The position numbers and the translations under genes are program-made. Shown here in pieces: positions 43,436-53,488 of a DNA stretch of 64,000 bases. The notes beneath the pieces were generated by a model that worked only from the letters and a program-made list of their open reading frames with translations, was not told the origin of the DNA and did no database searches. This stretch comes from Acinetobacter tjernbergiae DSM 14971 = CIP 107465 (GTDB lineage Bacteria > Pseudomonadota > Gammaproteobacteria > Pseudomonadales > Moraxellaceae), in NCBI RefSeq assembly GCF_000374425.1, contig NZ_KB894373.1:18099-82098 (forward strand), in the 5' to 3' direction. How positions within the stretch are numbered: position 1 is the first letter of the stretch; the number at the start of each line of letters is the position of its first letter.

Positions 43436-44317
43436 TTACTCAATACCGACTACAGTGGTGATATAACCAGTGGCTAAAAGAATTGATAGACCTAATGACA
43501 TCTCAAATAAAATGGCATAGCCCAATTGTTTCGCAAATTTCGGGTCTTGTAAGCGAGGTGTGAAATACCATTTGTTAAAGGCTGCTAACAATAAAATACT
43601 TAGGACAAATAATATTTTAATAATAAATCCATGCCCATAAGGTGTATTGATTAGAGTATTAAAATCTTTAAAGAGTAATAAAGCAATACTAAGACCACAA
43701 GCGATGAGTATTCCTACAATAAAGGCTGCTATTTGCCCAAATAGATGCATACGTTCTTTAAGTGGTAAGCCATTAATTTTTTTGCTTGTTTTCCATAATG
43801 GATAAAGCGACCCCATCCATAAGGACATTACAAGTACATGTATTGATAACAAAGCTTGAGCGAATAAGGGTAAATTCGTGACGTGTCCGAGTTGTGAAAA
43901 ACTTAAAACGATTGGTGTGAGCAGTATGGTAAAGATTGCTCCTTCAGTTTTGGAAATATCAATCGTCCCTTTACTAAGTTTGACTATCATAAATATGAGT
44001 AAAAGTGCAAAACTGATTGATCGAATGATATAGACATGTCCAGTAGGAGTATTGACTAGTATATTTATATAGTTGCTATCCCACATACCTGAAAGGCCAG
44101 TGTTGGCAAAACTTCCTATAAGAATGAAGAAGCCGAGAACACTTGAAAAAAGACCTAATCCTGTACCAATAGTTATGTATTTGAGAATAGTTCCCTTTAT
44201 TTCAACATAACGTCCAAGTAAGAAATAGCAGAAAGCACCACCTATAATAAATGCAATCCCTAAATATAGAATGACTTTAACCAACCATGTTGCGTATATC
44301 CAAGTCTCAGGAATCAT
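43436..44317 (-). CDS. copD: Copper resistance protein CopD-type membrane protein
   Basis: 293 aa with eight hydrophobic segments. CopD-family pattern: LLSIHVLVMSLWMGSLYPLW with conserved His, FGQIAAFIVG, and a C-terminal LLAAFNKWYFTPRLQ. Thought to move copper across the inner membrane with CopC. 68 nt downstream of copC. Confidence 0.9.
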   Translation of the reverse strand: MIPETWIYATWLVKVILYLGIAFIIGGAFCYFLLGRYVEIKGTILKYITIGTGLGLFSSVLGFFILIGSFANTGLSGMWDSNYINILVNTPTGHVYIIRSISFALLLIFMIVKLSKGTIDISKTEGAIFTILLTPIVLSFSQLGHVTNLPLFAQALLSIHVLVMSLWMGSLYPLWKTSKKINGLPLKERMHLFGQIAAFIVGILIACGLSIALLLFKDFNTLINTPYGHGFIIKILFVLSILLLAAFNKWYFTPRLQDPKFAKQLGYAILFEMSLGLSILLATGYITTVVGIE

Positions 44318-44385
44318 ATTTTTCTCCCACAGTTATAGCCAACGTGTCAGCAAGCTGCTTGCATGTTGGCTATTTGCATTTATTG

Positions 44386-44766
44386 TTATTTTACCGATTT
44401 AATAGTGAAATTATATTCACCATTCATGTTATGGCCATCGGTACCCATTGTGGTCCAAACCACCGTATATTTTCCTTTTTTTAGTTTTGGAACCGCTACG
44501 TCAAATGATTTTTTCATATCATGAGTTATTTGGTAGTTCAAAGGGATATCCTTACGTTGGGCATCAAGTAACTTAACGTTCATTAGCATGACTTCTTCAC
44601 CAAAATTGAGTGTTATGTTTTTTGGTTGACTTGCTACAGAAGCATTGATCGCAGGAATTGCACTTTCAAGTTTCACGTGTGCAAATGCACTTGAAGCAGT
44701 AACAATCAGTGTTGCACCTACGAGAGTGTTACGTAGAGCTGACATTTTATTTTTGAAAATTTTCAT
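44386..44766 (-). CDS. copC: Periplasmic copper-binding protein CopC
   Basis: 126 aa. Signal peptide to ASSAFA, mature N-terminus HVKLESAIPA with the N-terminal His of the Cu(II) site; later DGHNMNGEYNFTIK with the second His. Beta-barrel CopC fold. First gene of the copCD transcript, divergent from the copper ATPase across a CusR-type box. Confidence 0.92.
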   Translation of the reverse strand: MKIFKNKMSALRNTLVGATLIVTASSAFAHVKLESAIPAINASVASQPKNITLNFGEEVMLMNVKLLDAQRKDIPLNYQITHDMKKSFDVAVPKLKKGKYTVVWTTMGTDGHNMNGEYNFTIKSVK

Positions 44767-44895
44767 TTCTTCATCCTCTTTAAACTAATCTTGGGCTCAG
44801 TAATGACCGAATGAAATGCATCAATTGGTTGCTTGGTCATCACCTTTCTCATGCTTATTATTAAAGGATGAGAGAAACATCCCGATGACTTCAAA

Positions 44896-44914
44896 ATTAC
44901 ATTTTTGTCATTTT
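44896..44914. promoter_or_regulatory. CusR/CopR-type box between copC and the ATPase gene
   Basis: ATTACATTTTTGTCATTTT; the same box with a different 4-base centre (ATTACAAAAATGTCATTTT) stands before the Met/His-rich gene at 49603-49621. TTACA-N4-TGTCA resembles known copper two-component operators. Confidence 0.65.
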
Positions 44915-45046
44915 AAAAATTAAAAAACCACAAGTGGTACACTGGCTTTAAAGAAAACAATGATCACTAAACAAACTAATAAGAGGGAGTCTATTTCCAT
45001 CTTAATGAAATTATTAATTTAAAAATTAAATATGAAGGAGGCTTTT

Positions 45047-47410
45047 ATGGACCATCATCATGAAAACAAAGTACTCAATAACAGACTTACTGACCCTGTC
45101 TGTGGTATGACAGTTACAGAAGCATCCAAGTTTTATGAAGAAGTTAAAAATAGAACTTTTTACTTTTGTAGTGAGAAATGCCACATAAAGTTTAAAAGTG
45201 ATCCTCATTTTTATATTACTAAAGTTGAGAATGTAGTTACGTTAAAAGAACCACAAAAGAGGGATGGTGAGGATTCAAATGAAGTTAATCAGCCTGCTCA
45301 TGTTAATACCTTCACGATATACACTTGTCCAATGCATCCTGAAATTAGACAGAACCATGCGGGAAATTGTCCGATCTGTGGTATGTCGTTAGAGCCTTTA
45401 CTTCCTGACTTAGATGACGCTGATAAAAACCCAGAACTCAAGAATTTTAAGCATAGATTTTGGTGGACCTTACCGCTAACCATTATTGTAGTTTTCTTAG
45501 CAATGTTTGGTCATCAATTGAACTGGTTCGAAATGCAGGTGCAAAGCTGGATTGAACTGGTACTGACTTTACCAATTGTTTTGTGGGCAGGAATGCCATT
45601 TTTTGTGAGATGTTGGCAGTCAATCCTTAATCGGAGTCCAAATATGTGGACCTTGATTGGAATTGGTACAGGAGCTGCTTTTATATACAGCCTTGTTGGA
45701 ACAATAGTACCTCAAGTATTTCCAGACTCATTTGTATCTATGGGGCGTGTTGCTGTGTATTTTGAGGCGACCGCAGCGATTATTTCTCTCACATTGTTAG
45801 GTCAAGTGCTAGAGTTAAAAGCACGTTCCCAAACTTCAGCGGCAATTAAATCCCTACTTGGGCTAGCACCTAAAACAGCAAGAAAAATCAGTGTTGATGG
45901 TATAGAAGAAGATATTCCACTATCTCATGTACACGTAGGCGATTTATTACGGATACGCCCCGGTGAAAAAGTTCCTGTTGATGGAGTCATTACAGAAGGT
46001 TCAAGCTCTGTAGATGAATCGATGTTAACTGGTGAACCTGTGCCAGTTACAAAACGTGTGGGTGATCAAGTCATTGGTGCAACAATGAACATGAATGGTT
46101 CATTGGTGATGCGATCAGAAAAAGTTGGATCATCAACCGTACTTTCTCAAATCGTGCAAATGGTTGCTCAGGCTCAACGTTCAAAAGCACCTATGCAGCG
46201 GATGGCGGATCATGTTGCAGGACGATTTGTTATGGGGGTTATAGGTATTGCTGTTCTAACTTTTTTGGGGTGGGGGCTATTCGGACCTGAACCTAGTTGG
46301 GTTTATGGATTAATCAATGCAGTAGCTGTTTTAATCATCGCATGCCCATGTGCTTTGGGATTAGCTACGCCAATGTCAATTATGGTAGCAACAGGGCGAG
46401 GTGCATCAAATGGAGTACTTTTTCGAGACGCTGCCGCAATAGAGAATCTACGTAAAATTGATACATTGATTATTGATAAAACAGGAACTTTGACAGAAGG
46501 ACAACCATCATTCAATAAAGTAGTAGCCACTTCAGGATATGAAAAGAATGAAGTCCTCCGTTTAGCTGCGAGTTTAGATCAGGGCAGTGAGCATCCTTTA
46601 GCAAATGCAATTGTACGTGCCGCCCGTGAGCGAAATCTTACTTTAAGTAAACCTACTTCATTTGAATCAGGTTCAGGTATTGGTGTTAATGGAGAGATAA
46701 ACGGACAAAAATTAGCTCTAGGTAATACGGCACTGATGAAGCAATTAGGGATATCTGTTAACACTCTTATTCCACAAGCAGAGGTATTAAGAGCTGAAGG
46801 TGCCAGTGTTATGTATTTGGCAGCCGATGGAAAACTGCTAGGTCTTCTGGCAGTTTCAGATCCAATCAAAGCAAGCACTCCAGAGGCCCTTTTATCGTTG
46901 GAAGACTCAGGTTTAAGAATCATCATGGCAACAGGTGATGGGCTAACTACAGCAAAATCAGTTGGGGCTAAGTTAGGAATTAGTGAGGTTTATGGTGAGG
47001 TTAAACCTGCTGATAAATTAGATTTGGTCACAAAATTGCAAAAAGAAGGGAGAATTGTTGCTATGGCTGGTGATGGAATTAATGATGCACCAGCCTTGGC
47101 TCAAGCTGATATTGGAATCGCAATGGGCACGGGTACTGATGTAGCAATGAATAGTGCCCAAGTTACATTAGTAAAAGGTGACTTACGTGGTATTGAAATT
47201 GCTCGTTCTTTATCAGAGGCAACTGTTAAAAATATGAAACAAAACTTGATGTTTGCTTTCCTCTATAATGGATTAGGTATCCCTTTGGCTGCTGGTGTAC
47301 TGTATCCATTTACTGGCTGGTTACTCTCGCCTATGATTGCTGCATTAGCAATGAGCCTAAGCTCAGCATCGGTAATTGGTAATGCCTTACGATTACGTCA
47401 TCAAAAATAA
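45047..47410 (+). CDS. copA: Copper/silver P1B-type ATPase with YHS and heavy-metal-binding N-terminus
   Basis: 787 aa. N-terminal His tract, YHS domain (DPVCGMTV and FCSEKC), then a [11 protein letters not shown]...CPICGMSL heavy-metal-binding domain, eight membrane segments with [10 protein letters not shown], phosphorylation [19 protein letters not shown] hinge. Exports Cu(I)/Ag(I). AAGGAGG at 45035-45041 sets the start at 45047. Confidence 0.93.
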   Translation: MDHHHENKVLNNRLTDPVCGMTVTEASKFYEEVKNRTFYFCSEKCHIKFKSDPHFYITKVENVVTLKEPQKRDGEDSNEVNQPAHVNTFTIYTCPMHPEIRQNHAGNCPICGMSLEPLLPDLDDADKNPELKNFKHRFWWTLPLTIIVVFLAMFGHQLNWFEMQVQSWIELVLTLPIVLWAGMPFFVRCWQSILNRSPNMWTLIGIGTGAAFIYSLVGTIVPQVFPDSFVSMGRVAVYFEATAAIISLTLLGQVLELKARSQTSAAIKSLLGLAPKTARKISVDGIEEDIPLSHVHVGDLLRIRPGEKVPVDGVITEGSSSVDESMLTGEPVPVTKRVGDQVIGATMNMNGSLVMRSEKVGSSTVLSQIVQMVAQAQRSKAPMQRMADHVAGRFVMGVIGIAVLTFLGWGLFGPEPSWVYGLINAVAVLIIACPCALGLATPMSIMVATGRGASNGVLFRDAAAIENLRKIDTLIIDKTGTLTEGQPSFNKVVATSGYEKNEVLRLAASLDQGSEHPLANAIVRAARERNLTLSKPTSFESGSGIGVNGEINGQKLALGNTALMKQLGISVNTLIPQAEVLRAEGASVMYLAADGKLLGLLAVSDPIKASTPEALLSLEDSGLRIIMATGDGLTTAKSVGAKLGISEVYGEVKPADKLDLVTKLQKEGRIVAMAGDGINDAPALAQADIGIAMGTGTDVAMNSAQVTLVKGDLRGIEIARSLSEATVKNMKQNLMFAFLYNGLGIPLAAGVLYPFTGWLLSPMIAALAMSLSSASVIGNALRLRHQK

Positions 47411-47488
47411 TCACGACTTACCACTCATTAGCGTAAGTTAATGAGTGGTAAGCATCATTAGAATGAGTGCTTAATAACCGAGATATCA

Positions 47489-48865
47489 CTAATTTTTAAA
47501 GATAATTTTAAAAGAAATATGTCCCTCGTTATAAGTCGCTTGAATGGAAGCTCCATGCACATCAAGAATAGATTTGGTAATTGCTAAACCAAGGCCAGTA
47601 CCTTCTTCAACTCTCTGTCTAGATACATCTGTTCGATAAAAACGATCGAATAACCGATTAAGTTGTTCTGATGATAGTGGGGAGCTTTCATTTTCAATGA
47701 TGAATGTTGTTGTATCAAAGTTTTGTTGGCATGTGATTTTGATGACCGAATCTGATTTGCCATATTTAATTGCATTCGATAACAAATTACTTAAAGCGCG
47801 GCGTAGCATTAAAGGATCACCTTTTATACTACCTGAACCACTCTGTTCGAGTGACATTCCCTTTTCAGCAGCGATAGCATCATAAAAATCAAATAATGCT
47901 GAAACTTCTTTAACTAAATTAACCTGTTGTAGGTTAGGTAAATGTAGACCATGTTCTGCTTTTGCCAAAAATAGCATATCAGAGACCATGCGAGCTAAAT
48001 GCTCAAACTCTTCTAAATTTGAAAATAGAACTTCCTGATAAGTATTAATATTTCGACTACGAGATAAACATACTTGAGTTTGAGTCATCAAATTGTTAAT
48101 AGGTGTTCTTATTTCATGAGCAAGATCAGATGAAAAATCTGAAAGTTTTTCTACTGCGGCTTCTAGCCGATCTAACATATCATTAAAAGCGACAGCCAGT
48201 GATTTAAGTTCGGTTGGAGTATTTTCGACTTCTAAACGTTCAGAAAGATGTTGGGCTGAGATACCCTCTGCTACTTTTGCCATTTGTTGTACTGGACGTA
48301 GCCCTCGCCATGCTGCGAACCACCCTAAGAACATTAAACAAATTGTACCCACAAATCCAATGTATAAAAGTTGACGTCTAAAGTCATTTAAGAAATGTAG
48401 ATGCTCAGAGGTATCGATTCCAACAATAATCTGAGCTGATATAAACGAGTCATTATGATCAAAAGTCTTTTTATAAATTAAGCCACGATAAGTCTTATTT
48501 TTAATTTTCCATTCAAGCCATGGATCTTGTTTTGATTTGTTGAGTGCTTGGGGATGAATTACTGATGGTGCTGAGCTAAAAATAACTTGACCTGTTGGAC
48601 GTTCAATCTGAACAATCAGATCGTGATGTCCAATTAAGGCATCTTTTAAATATAAATTTAGTTCTTGAGAGTTAGATGGGTTCTGTTCAAGTAGATTCTC
48701 TATAAGTTGAATTTTGCCTTCTAATTGAGTTCGGTCTTGAGCTTCAAAATGATGCATTACGAGCTTGTGAATAACCAACCCCATAATCATTAAGATGATA
48801 ACAGTAGAAAGAGAAAAGATGATTGCTATACGAAAGCTGATTGCATTAAACAATTTACGAGTCAT
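47489..48865 (-). CDS. cusS: Copper/silver sensor histidine kinase CusS
   Basis: 458 aa inner-membrane kinase: two membrane segments (about 12-32 and 168-188) flank a periplasmic sensor; HAMP region; H-box [16 protein letters not shown]-box [16 protein letters not shown]-box [13 protein letters not shown]. Overlaps cusR by 11 nt. Confidence 0.92.
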   Translation of the reverse strand: MTRKLFNAISFRIAIIFSLSTVIILMIMGLVIHKLVMHHFEAQDRTQLEGKIQLIENLLEQNPSNSQELNLYLKDALIGHHDLIVQIERPTGQVIFSSAPSVIHPQALNKSKQDPWLEWKIKNKTYRGLIYKKTFDHNDSFISAQIIVGIDTSEHLHFLNDFRRQLLYIGFVGTICLMFLGWFAAWRGLRPVQQMAKVAEGISAQHLSERLEVENTPTELKSLAVAFNDMLDRLEAAVEKLSDFSSDLAHEIRTPINNLMTQTQVCLSRSRNINTYQEVLFSNLEEFEHLARMVSDMLFLAKAEHGLHLPNLQQVNLVKEVSALFDFYDAIAAEKGMSLEQSGSGSIKGDPLMLRRALSNLLSNAIKYGKSDSVIKITCQQNFDTTTFIIENESSPLSSEQLNRLFDRFYRTDVSRQRVEEGTGLGLAITKSILDVHGASIQATYNEGHISFKIIFKN

Positions 48866-49538
48866 CTTCTACCTCTAAAACATACCCCATTCCACGTATG
48901 TTCTGTATCAGCTTTGGGCTAAAATTACTGTCAATTTTACTGCGCAAACGTTTGATAGCGACTTCTACAACGTTGGTATCACTATCAAAATTCATGTCCC
49001 ATATTTGAGAGGCAATGAGCGTACGAGGTAATATCTCACCACGTCTACGCATAAATAATTCCATCAGCGCGAATTCTTTAGCTGTTAAGTCAATACGTTG
49101 CCCAGCGCGAGTGACGCGGCGTTTACGAAGATCAAGTTCAAGATCAGCAATTGTAATAAGGTTACTATCTTCTTTTTGTTGTCCCCGTCGGAGTAAGCTT
49201 TTAATTCGTGCTAATAACTCAGCAAAAGCAAAAGGCTTGACTAGATAATCATCAGCACCTAAATCCAAGCCTTTCACACGATCTTCAATTTGATCACGTG
49301 CTGAAAGAAAAAGAATAGGCATAGTTTTGCCACTTTTTCGGATATCATAAATGATATCCCAACCATCTAGCTTTGGAAGCATCACATCTAAAATGATGAG
49401 GTCATATTCTTCGGAAAGCGCTTGATGTTTACCAGATAATCCATCCGTTACCCAATCCGTTATATACCCAGCTTCAGATAGACCTTGTTTAAGGTAGTCA
49501 CCGGTTTTTTGTTCATCTTCAACTAGTAAGATTCTCAT
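48855..49538 (-). CDS. cusR: Copper/silver response regulator CusR
   Basis: 227 aa OmpR-type regulator. Receiver with [19 protein letters not shown], phospho-Asp in [15 protein letters not shown], Lys in YLVKPFAF; winged helix with [20 protein letters not shown] and [12 protein letters not shown]. The start at 49538 is set by GGGA upstream; the longer frame to 49571 adds no domain. Confidence 0.93.
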   Translation of the reverse strand: MRILLVEDEQKTGDYLKQGLSEAGYITDWVTDGLSGKHQALSEEYDLIILDVMLPKLDGWDIIYDIRKSGKTMPILFLSARDQIEDRVKGLDLGADDYLVKPFAFAELLARIKSLLRRGQQKEDSNLITIADLELDLRKRRVTRAGQRIDLTAKEFALMELFMRRRGEILPRTLIASQIWDMNFDSDTNVVEVAIKRLRSKIDSNFSPKLIQNIRGMGYVLEVEDDS

Positions 49539-49602
49539 TGATAAAAATCCCATATCACTCATTAAGAACATAATAACGTTATAAATACGTGATTCGTTGT
49601 AG

Positions 49603-49621
49603 ATTACAAAAATGTCATTTT
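49603..49621. promoter_or_regulatory. CusR/CopR-type box before the copper operon
   Basis: ATTACAAAAATGTCATTTT between divergent cusR and the Met/His-rich gene; matches 44896-44914 outside the centre. Confidence 0.65.
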
Positions 49622-49688
49622 CATGTCACATAGATGTTTAGTGAAGGCCTTTAAGGTATTTACATAAAGTTAATTTTTGGAGCAAAAC

Positions 49689-50039
49689 ATGAAAACTCTA
49701 TTCCGTCGTAGCTTAACTACACTTATGTGTATTGGAACTTTAATTGCAGGAACTCAGTCTTGGGCAGCCGATGCTAAACAGGGAACCACTGTAGTCACTG
49801 AAACTAAAGCGGACTCAAAAATGTCAGAGAAATGCCAAAAACCTTGTAATATGAAGAATGATGAGAAAACCCAACAGGATCATAGTCAGCATGAGCATGG
49901 CAATATGGCTGATATGTCTCAGATGGATCACTCTAAGATGATGAATATGGATCAGTCTAAAATGGGTAATATGGATCATTCAAATATGATGAACATGGAC
50001 CACTCAAAGATGAACATGTCAAATACATCAAATAAATAA
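49689..50039 (+). CDS. Met/His-rich periplasmic copper-binding protein
   Basis: 116 aa. Signal peptide ending TQSWA; mature part with repeated M(D/N)HSKM and MDQSKM units, and SEKCQKPCN. The Met/His repeats should bind Cu(I)/Ag(I) like CopK/PcoE/SilE-type proteins. TTGGAGC sets the start. First gene of the multicopper oxidase operon. Confidence 0.78.
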   Translation: MKTLFRRSLTTLMCIGTLIAGTQSWAADAKQGTTVVTETKADSKMSEKCQKPCNMKNDEKTQQDHSQHEHGNMADMSQMDHSKMMNMDQSKMGNMDHSNMMNMDHSKMNMSNTSNK

Positions 50040-50054
50040 CAAATACGATAAATG

Positions 50055-50107
50055 AAAGATTGGGGAGATTAAAGCGAATAATTGGTTTGCTTGAGCTCCC
50101 CATCTTT
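50055..50107 (+). other. Long hairpin in the leader of the multicopper oxidase gene
   Basis: AAAGATTGGGGAG (50055-50067) pairs with CTCCCCATCTTT (50096-50107) around a ~30-nt loop. Ends with a weak T stretch; a partial terminator or processing site between the two genes. Confidence 0.55.
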
Positions 50108-50127
50108 ATATTAGATAGGTGAAATAA

Positions 50128-52011
50128 ATGTCTAAAAAATTAAGTCATGTCCTTTTAATAGGAGTAGGTTTATTTTCATCAACTTGGGTTGTGGCAGCGG
50201 TTAAAGAATATGATTTAACAATCGCTGAGCAAACGGTGAATATCACAGGTAAGCCTTTAAAACGAATTACGGTCAACGGGAAATTTGTTGCACCTCTTCT
50301 TGAATTTGAGGAAGGTGATGATGCTATTATTCGTGTCCATAACAAGCTAAAAAAACAAGATTCTTCTATTCATTGGCATGGTTTAATTTTACCGGGCATC
50401 ATGGATGGCGTACCCGGATTTAATCAGTTTGATGGTATTGCCCCTAGTAAGACCTATGAATATAAGTTTAAGGTACGCCAAAATGGTACCTATTGGTATC
50501 ATTCGCATAGTAAAGGTCAAGAGCAAGAGGGCTTGTATGGTCCGTTAGTCATTTACCCAAAAAATAGGACACCTTTAACTGTAGCTGAGAAAACAGATAA
50601 GGATTATGTTGTATTGCTCTCAGATTTTCATGATTCAACTAGTGATAAAATCATGAATAATCTAAAGAAAGAAGCTGACTATTATCAGAACCGTCGTGAA
50701 ACTGTTTTTGATGTTTTTAAACAAATTAAAAAAGATGGTTTAAAAGCAACATGGCAAGACCGTTCGATGTGGAACCAGATGCGAATGCTCAAGACTGATA
50801 TGTCTGATGTGACAAAATATACTTTTTTGATGAATGGTAAGACTCCAGAACAAAATTGGATTGGTAATTTTAAGACGGGTGAAAAAGTACGTCTTCGGTT
50901 CATTAATGCCTCAGCAATGTCATTCTTTGACGTCAGAATCCCTAACTTGAAAATGACGGTAGTCAGTGCAGATGGGCAGCCAGTGAAACCTGTTCCTGTT
51001 GATGAATTCAGAATAGGAACGGCTGAAACGTATGATGTTATTGTAGAACCCAAACAATCAAATTATCAAATTGAAGCAGAATCAATTGATAGGAGTGGCT
51101 TTTCAGTTGGTTCATTACATGATGAAAATACTCCTCCAATAAATCAAATCAAAATGCCGAAGTCACGTCCTCGTTCTTTATTAACTATGGAAGATATGGG
51201 GATGGATCACGATATGTCTTCAATGAAGGGCATGAATCACGACATGTCTTCGATGAAAGGTATGGATCATGACATGTCTTCGATGAAAGGTATGGATCAT
51301 GACATGTCTTCAATGAAAGGCATGGATCAAGATATGTCTTCAATGAAAGGCATGGATCACGATATGTCGTCTATGACAGACAGCTCAAAAGATCAATCTA
51401 TGTCAGGTATGAACCATGGCATGCAAATGACTACATCTAATGCACCTACACAAGAAAAGAATGGTGATGTTGTATATGGCTGGGCAAATGCTTCAACACC
51501 TGTTGGTCAAAAAGCACTTCAATATAGTGACTTACAATCTTTAAAGCCTCAACCAGATACTCGTGCCCCTGAACGTGAAATGGAAATCCGTCTTGGTGGG
51601 AACATGGAGCGCTATATTTGGACAATTAATGGTAAGAAGTTTAATGAAACAGAACCATTCAAAGTGAAATACGGGGAACGTATACGCTTGAAATTTGTGA
51701 ATGACAGTATGATGGCTCACCCAATGCACTTGCACGGTATGTTTATGCAGCTTGAAAATGGTCAAGATCCAAGTAATATGCCGAATAAACATACCATCAT
51801 TGTGCCACCGGGGAAAACAGTTACAACTTTACTTACTGCTGATGAATTAGGTGAATGGGCTATCCACTGCCATTTGTTATATCACATGGCCGCTGGAATG
51901 ATGAACAAACTCATTGTGGCAAGTGTAGATAGCAATGATGATGATACGAAAAGTATCGTTGCCCAACCTCAAACTAGCCATGAGGGAGTGAATCAACATG
52001 CACATCACTAA
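50128..52011 (+). CDS. pcoA: Periplasmic multicopper oxidase (PcoA/CopA type)
   Basis: 627 aa. Signal peptide to VVAA; type 1/2/3 copper ligands: SSIHWHGL, TYWYHSHSKG, HPMHLHGMF and WAIHCHLLYHMAAGMM. Oxidises Cu(I) in the periplasm. A Met/His-rich insert of six 10-residue repeats (MDHDMSSMKG) occupies about residues 359-418. Overlaps copB by 14 nt. Confidence 0.94.
   Translation: MSKKLSHVLLIGVGLFSSTWVVAAVKEYDLTIAEQTVNITGKPLKRITVNGKFVAPLLEFEEGDDAIIRVHNKLKKQDSSIHWHGLILPGIMDGVPGFNQFDGIAPSKTYEYKFKVRQNGTYWYHSHSKGQEQEGLYGPLVIYPKNRTPLTVAEKTDKDYVVLLSDFHDSTSDKIMNNLKKEADYYQNRRETVFDVFKQIKKDGLKATWQDRSMWNQMRMLKTDMSDVTKYTFLMNGKTPEQNWIGNFKTGEKVRLRFINASAMSFFDVRIPNLKMTVVSADGQPVKPVPVDEFRIGTAETYDVIVEPKQSNYQIEAESIDRSGFSVGSLHDENTPPINQIKMPKSRPRSLLTMEDMGMDHDMSSMKGMNHDMSSMKGMDHDMSSMKGMDHDMSSMKGMDQDMSSMKGMDHDMSSMTDSSKDQSMSGMNHGMQMTTSNAPTQEKNGDVVYGWANASTPVGQKALQYSDLQSLKPQPDTRAPEREMEIRLGGNMERYIWTINGKKFNETEPFKVKYGERIRLKFVNDSMMAHPMHLHGMFMQLENGQDPSNMPNKHTIIVPPGKTVTTLLTADELGEWAIHCHLLYHMAAGMMNKLIVASVDSNDDDTKSIVAQPQTSHEGVNQHAHH
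51202..51381 (+). repeat. Six in-frame 30-bp repeats in the multicopper oxidase gene
   Basis: Tandem units encoding M(D/N)(H/Q)DMSSMKG, differing by few bases; units 3 and 4 are almost identical in DNA, so the copy number probably changes by slippage. Likely copper-delivery residues. Confidence 0.9.
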
Positions 52012-52891
52012 ACAGTTATATTCAAAAACAATTTTATCTGTTGCTTTATTTAGTTTAGCAGGTATGGCATTTGCGAATGATAATTCGACTGAAAATTTAA
52101 ATAAGAGTACGTCAAGTATGAATGTGCTTTTAAGAGAATCAGGCGGATTAGGCTATGTTGAACGTAATACTGATCAAAAGTCTTCAAACAGCAAAGAACT
52201 TGAAACTTTAGCTTTTAGCCAAAATCATAAAAAACATTTGAACGAGCATGGTGGGCAAATCTATCAAACAACTAAATTTTCCAATGAGTGGATAGTTGAT
52301 AAAGATGGAAAGGGCAGCTTAGGTTCGAGTTTCGAGGCATTGATTGGAACAGATGAAAATCGAATGTTTGTTGAAGCTAATATGAATAAAGCGGAGAGTA
52401 ATGACCCCAAATATGATGTATCAGCTCTTTACAGTAGAAATGTTGCAGCATTTTGGGATGTACAAGCTGGGGTAAGGTATAGTGAGGACAAAAATAACCG
52501 TAATAGTAATCGCATTGATGGCGTTATTGGATTATTAGGTCTTGCTCCTTATTTCTTTGAGACAAAAGCTTACCTTTATGGTGGTGAAAATAATTTTTGG
52601 GGAGCCAGTTTTGAGTTTGATCGAGATCTATTACTCACTCAAAAGCTAATTACTCAGCCATATATTGCAGCAGATATTGTGCTTAATGATAATTCAGATT
52701 TTGCTGCAAAGTCAGGTTTGTCTGAGTTAAAGACAGGTATAAAAACTCGTTACGAGATTAATAAGCGTATCAGACCATTTGTTGATGTCGCTTATCAATA
52801 TGAAAAAGGGCAGAAATTAACGACTTTTCAAGAAGCTACAGATTCTGAAAAAGGGTGGTTATACGGGGCAGGTATTGAATTAGTTTTCTAA
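51998..52891 (+). CDS. pcoB: Outer-membrane copper resistance protein CopB/PcoB
   Basis: 297 aa. Signal peptide ending GMAFA; a beta-barrel C-terminal domain with alternating strands (NVAAFWDVQAGVRY, KTRYEINKRIRPFVDVAYQY) ending in Phe (GAGIELVF), as in outer-membrane barrels. Translationally coupled with the oxidase gene. Confidence 0.92.
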   Translation: MHITKQLYSKTILSVALFSLAGMAFANDNSTENLNKSTSSMNVLLRESGGLGYVERNTDQKSSNSKELETLAFSQNHKKHLNEHGGQIYQTTKFSNEWIVDKDGKGSLGSSFEALIGTDENRMFVEANMNKAESNDPKYDVSALYSRNVAAFWDVQAGVRYSEDKNNRNSNRIDGVIGLLGLAPYFFETKAYLYGGENNFWGASFEFDRDLLLTQKLITQPYIAADIVLNDNSDFAAKSGLSELKTGIKTRYEINKRIRPFVDVAYQYEKGQKLTTFQEATDSEKGWLYGAGIELVF

Positions 52892-52905
52892 TTTTGTCTC
52901 GATAT

Positions 52906-52935
52906 TAAAATAGCAGCCTTAAGGCTGCTATTTTA
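52906..52935 (+). terminator. Terminator after copB
   Basis: AAAATAGCAGCC-TTA-AGGCTGCTATTTTA, stem of 12 bp ending in TTTT. Confidence 0.82.
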
Positions 52936-53003
52936 ATGAATAAAATTGCTAATTTTTTCTAAATCTGTAAAACTAAAAAAGCTTAAATTTTGGTCATGAC
53001 GTT

Positions 53004-53408
53004 ATGCACTGGTTAAAAACATGCCTTTCGCTGTTTTTATCATTTGCTATCCTCATCGTAGGATCGGCAGCAGCTGCTGCATCTGTACATAGTCCATGTT
53101 TAATGTCATCTCAAGATATGCAATCCATGCAAATGATGAATTCTGAAGATCATGAAAAAGCAAGTGCTATGCACATGGATTGTATGAAAGCTGAAGTAAA
53201 GATTAAGAAGCAATTACATGATCCATCATGTATGTCTAAGCAAGATTGTATTATGTCATTTTCTAAAATTGCATATACATCTACAGCACTAGGTGTTTTG
53301 CAATCTATGGTTTCTTCCCCTGTGGAACAGTCTGCTTTTTCTCCATTAAATCAAAATTTCACCTCATCTGATCCTTCCAATTTATGGAAACCCCCACGCT
53401 CTAATTAA
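53004..53408 (+). CDS. CzcI-like periplasmic protein at the head of cusCBA
   Basis: 134 aa. Signal peptide (LFLSFAILIVGSAAAAASVH), a Met/His/Cys-rich mature part (CLMSSQDMQSMQMMNSEDHE, HMDCMK, CMSKQDCIM). Resembles small CzcI/CopI-type proteins that precede RND metal-efflux operons. 80 nt upstream of cusC. Likely a metal-binding modulator. Confidence 0.6.
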   Translation: MHWLKTCLSLFLSFAILIVGSAAAAASVHSPCLMSSQDMQSMQMMNSEDHEKASAMHMDCMKAEVKIKKQLHDPSCMSKQDCIMSFSKIAYTSTALGVLQSMVSSPVEQSAFSPLNQNFTSSDPSNLWKPPRSN

Positions 53409-53488
53409 TTTGATGACTAATCATCATTCATAGAGTTTTCTATGGATGTTCTGCACGTGCGCGTGTACATCATTTTAGAGCTAAAAAT

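Noticed and set aside
51202..51381. Regular 30-bp repeats that could suggest a CRISPR array
   Set aside because: No unique spacers; the units are contiguous and in frame within the multicopper oxidase.
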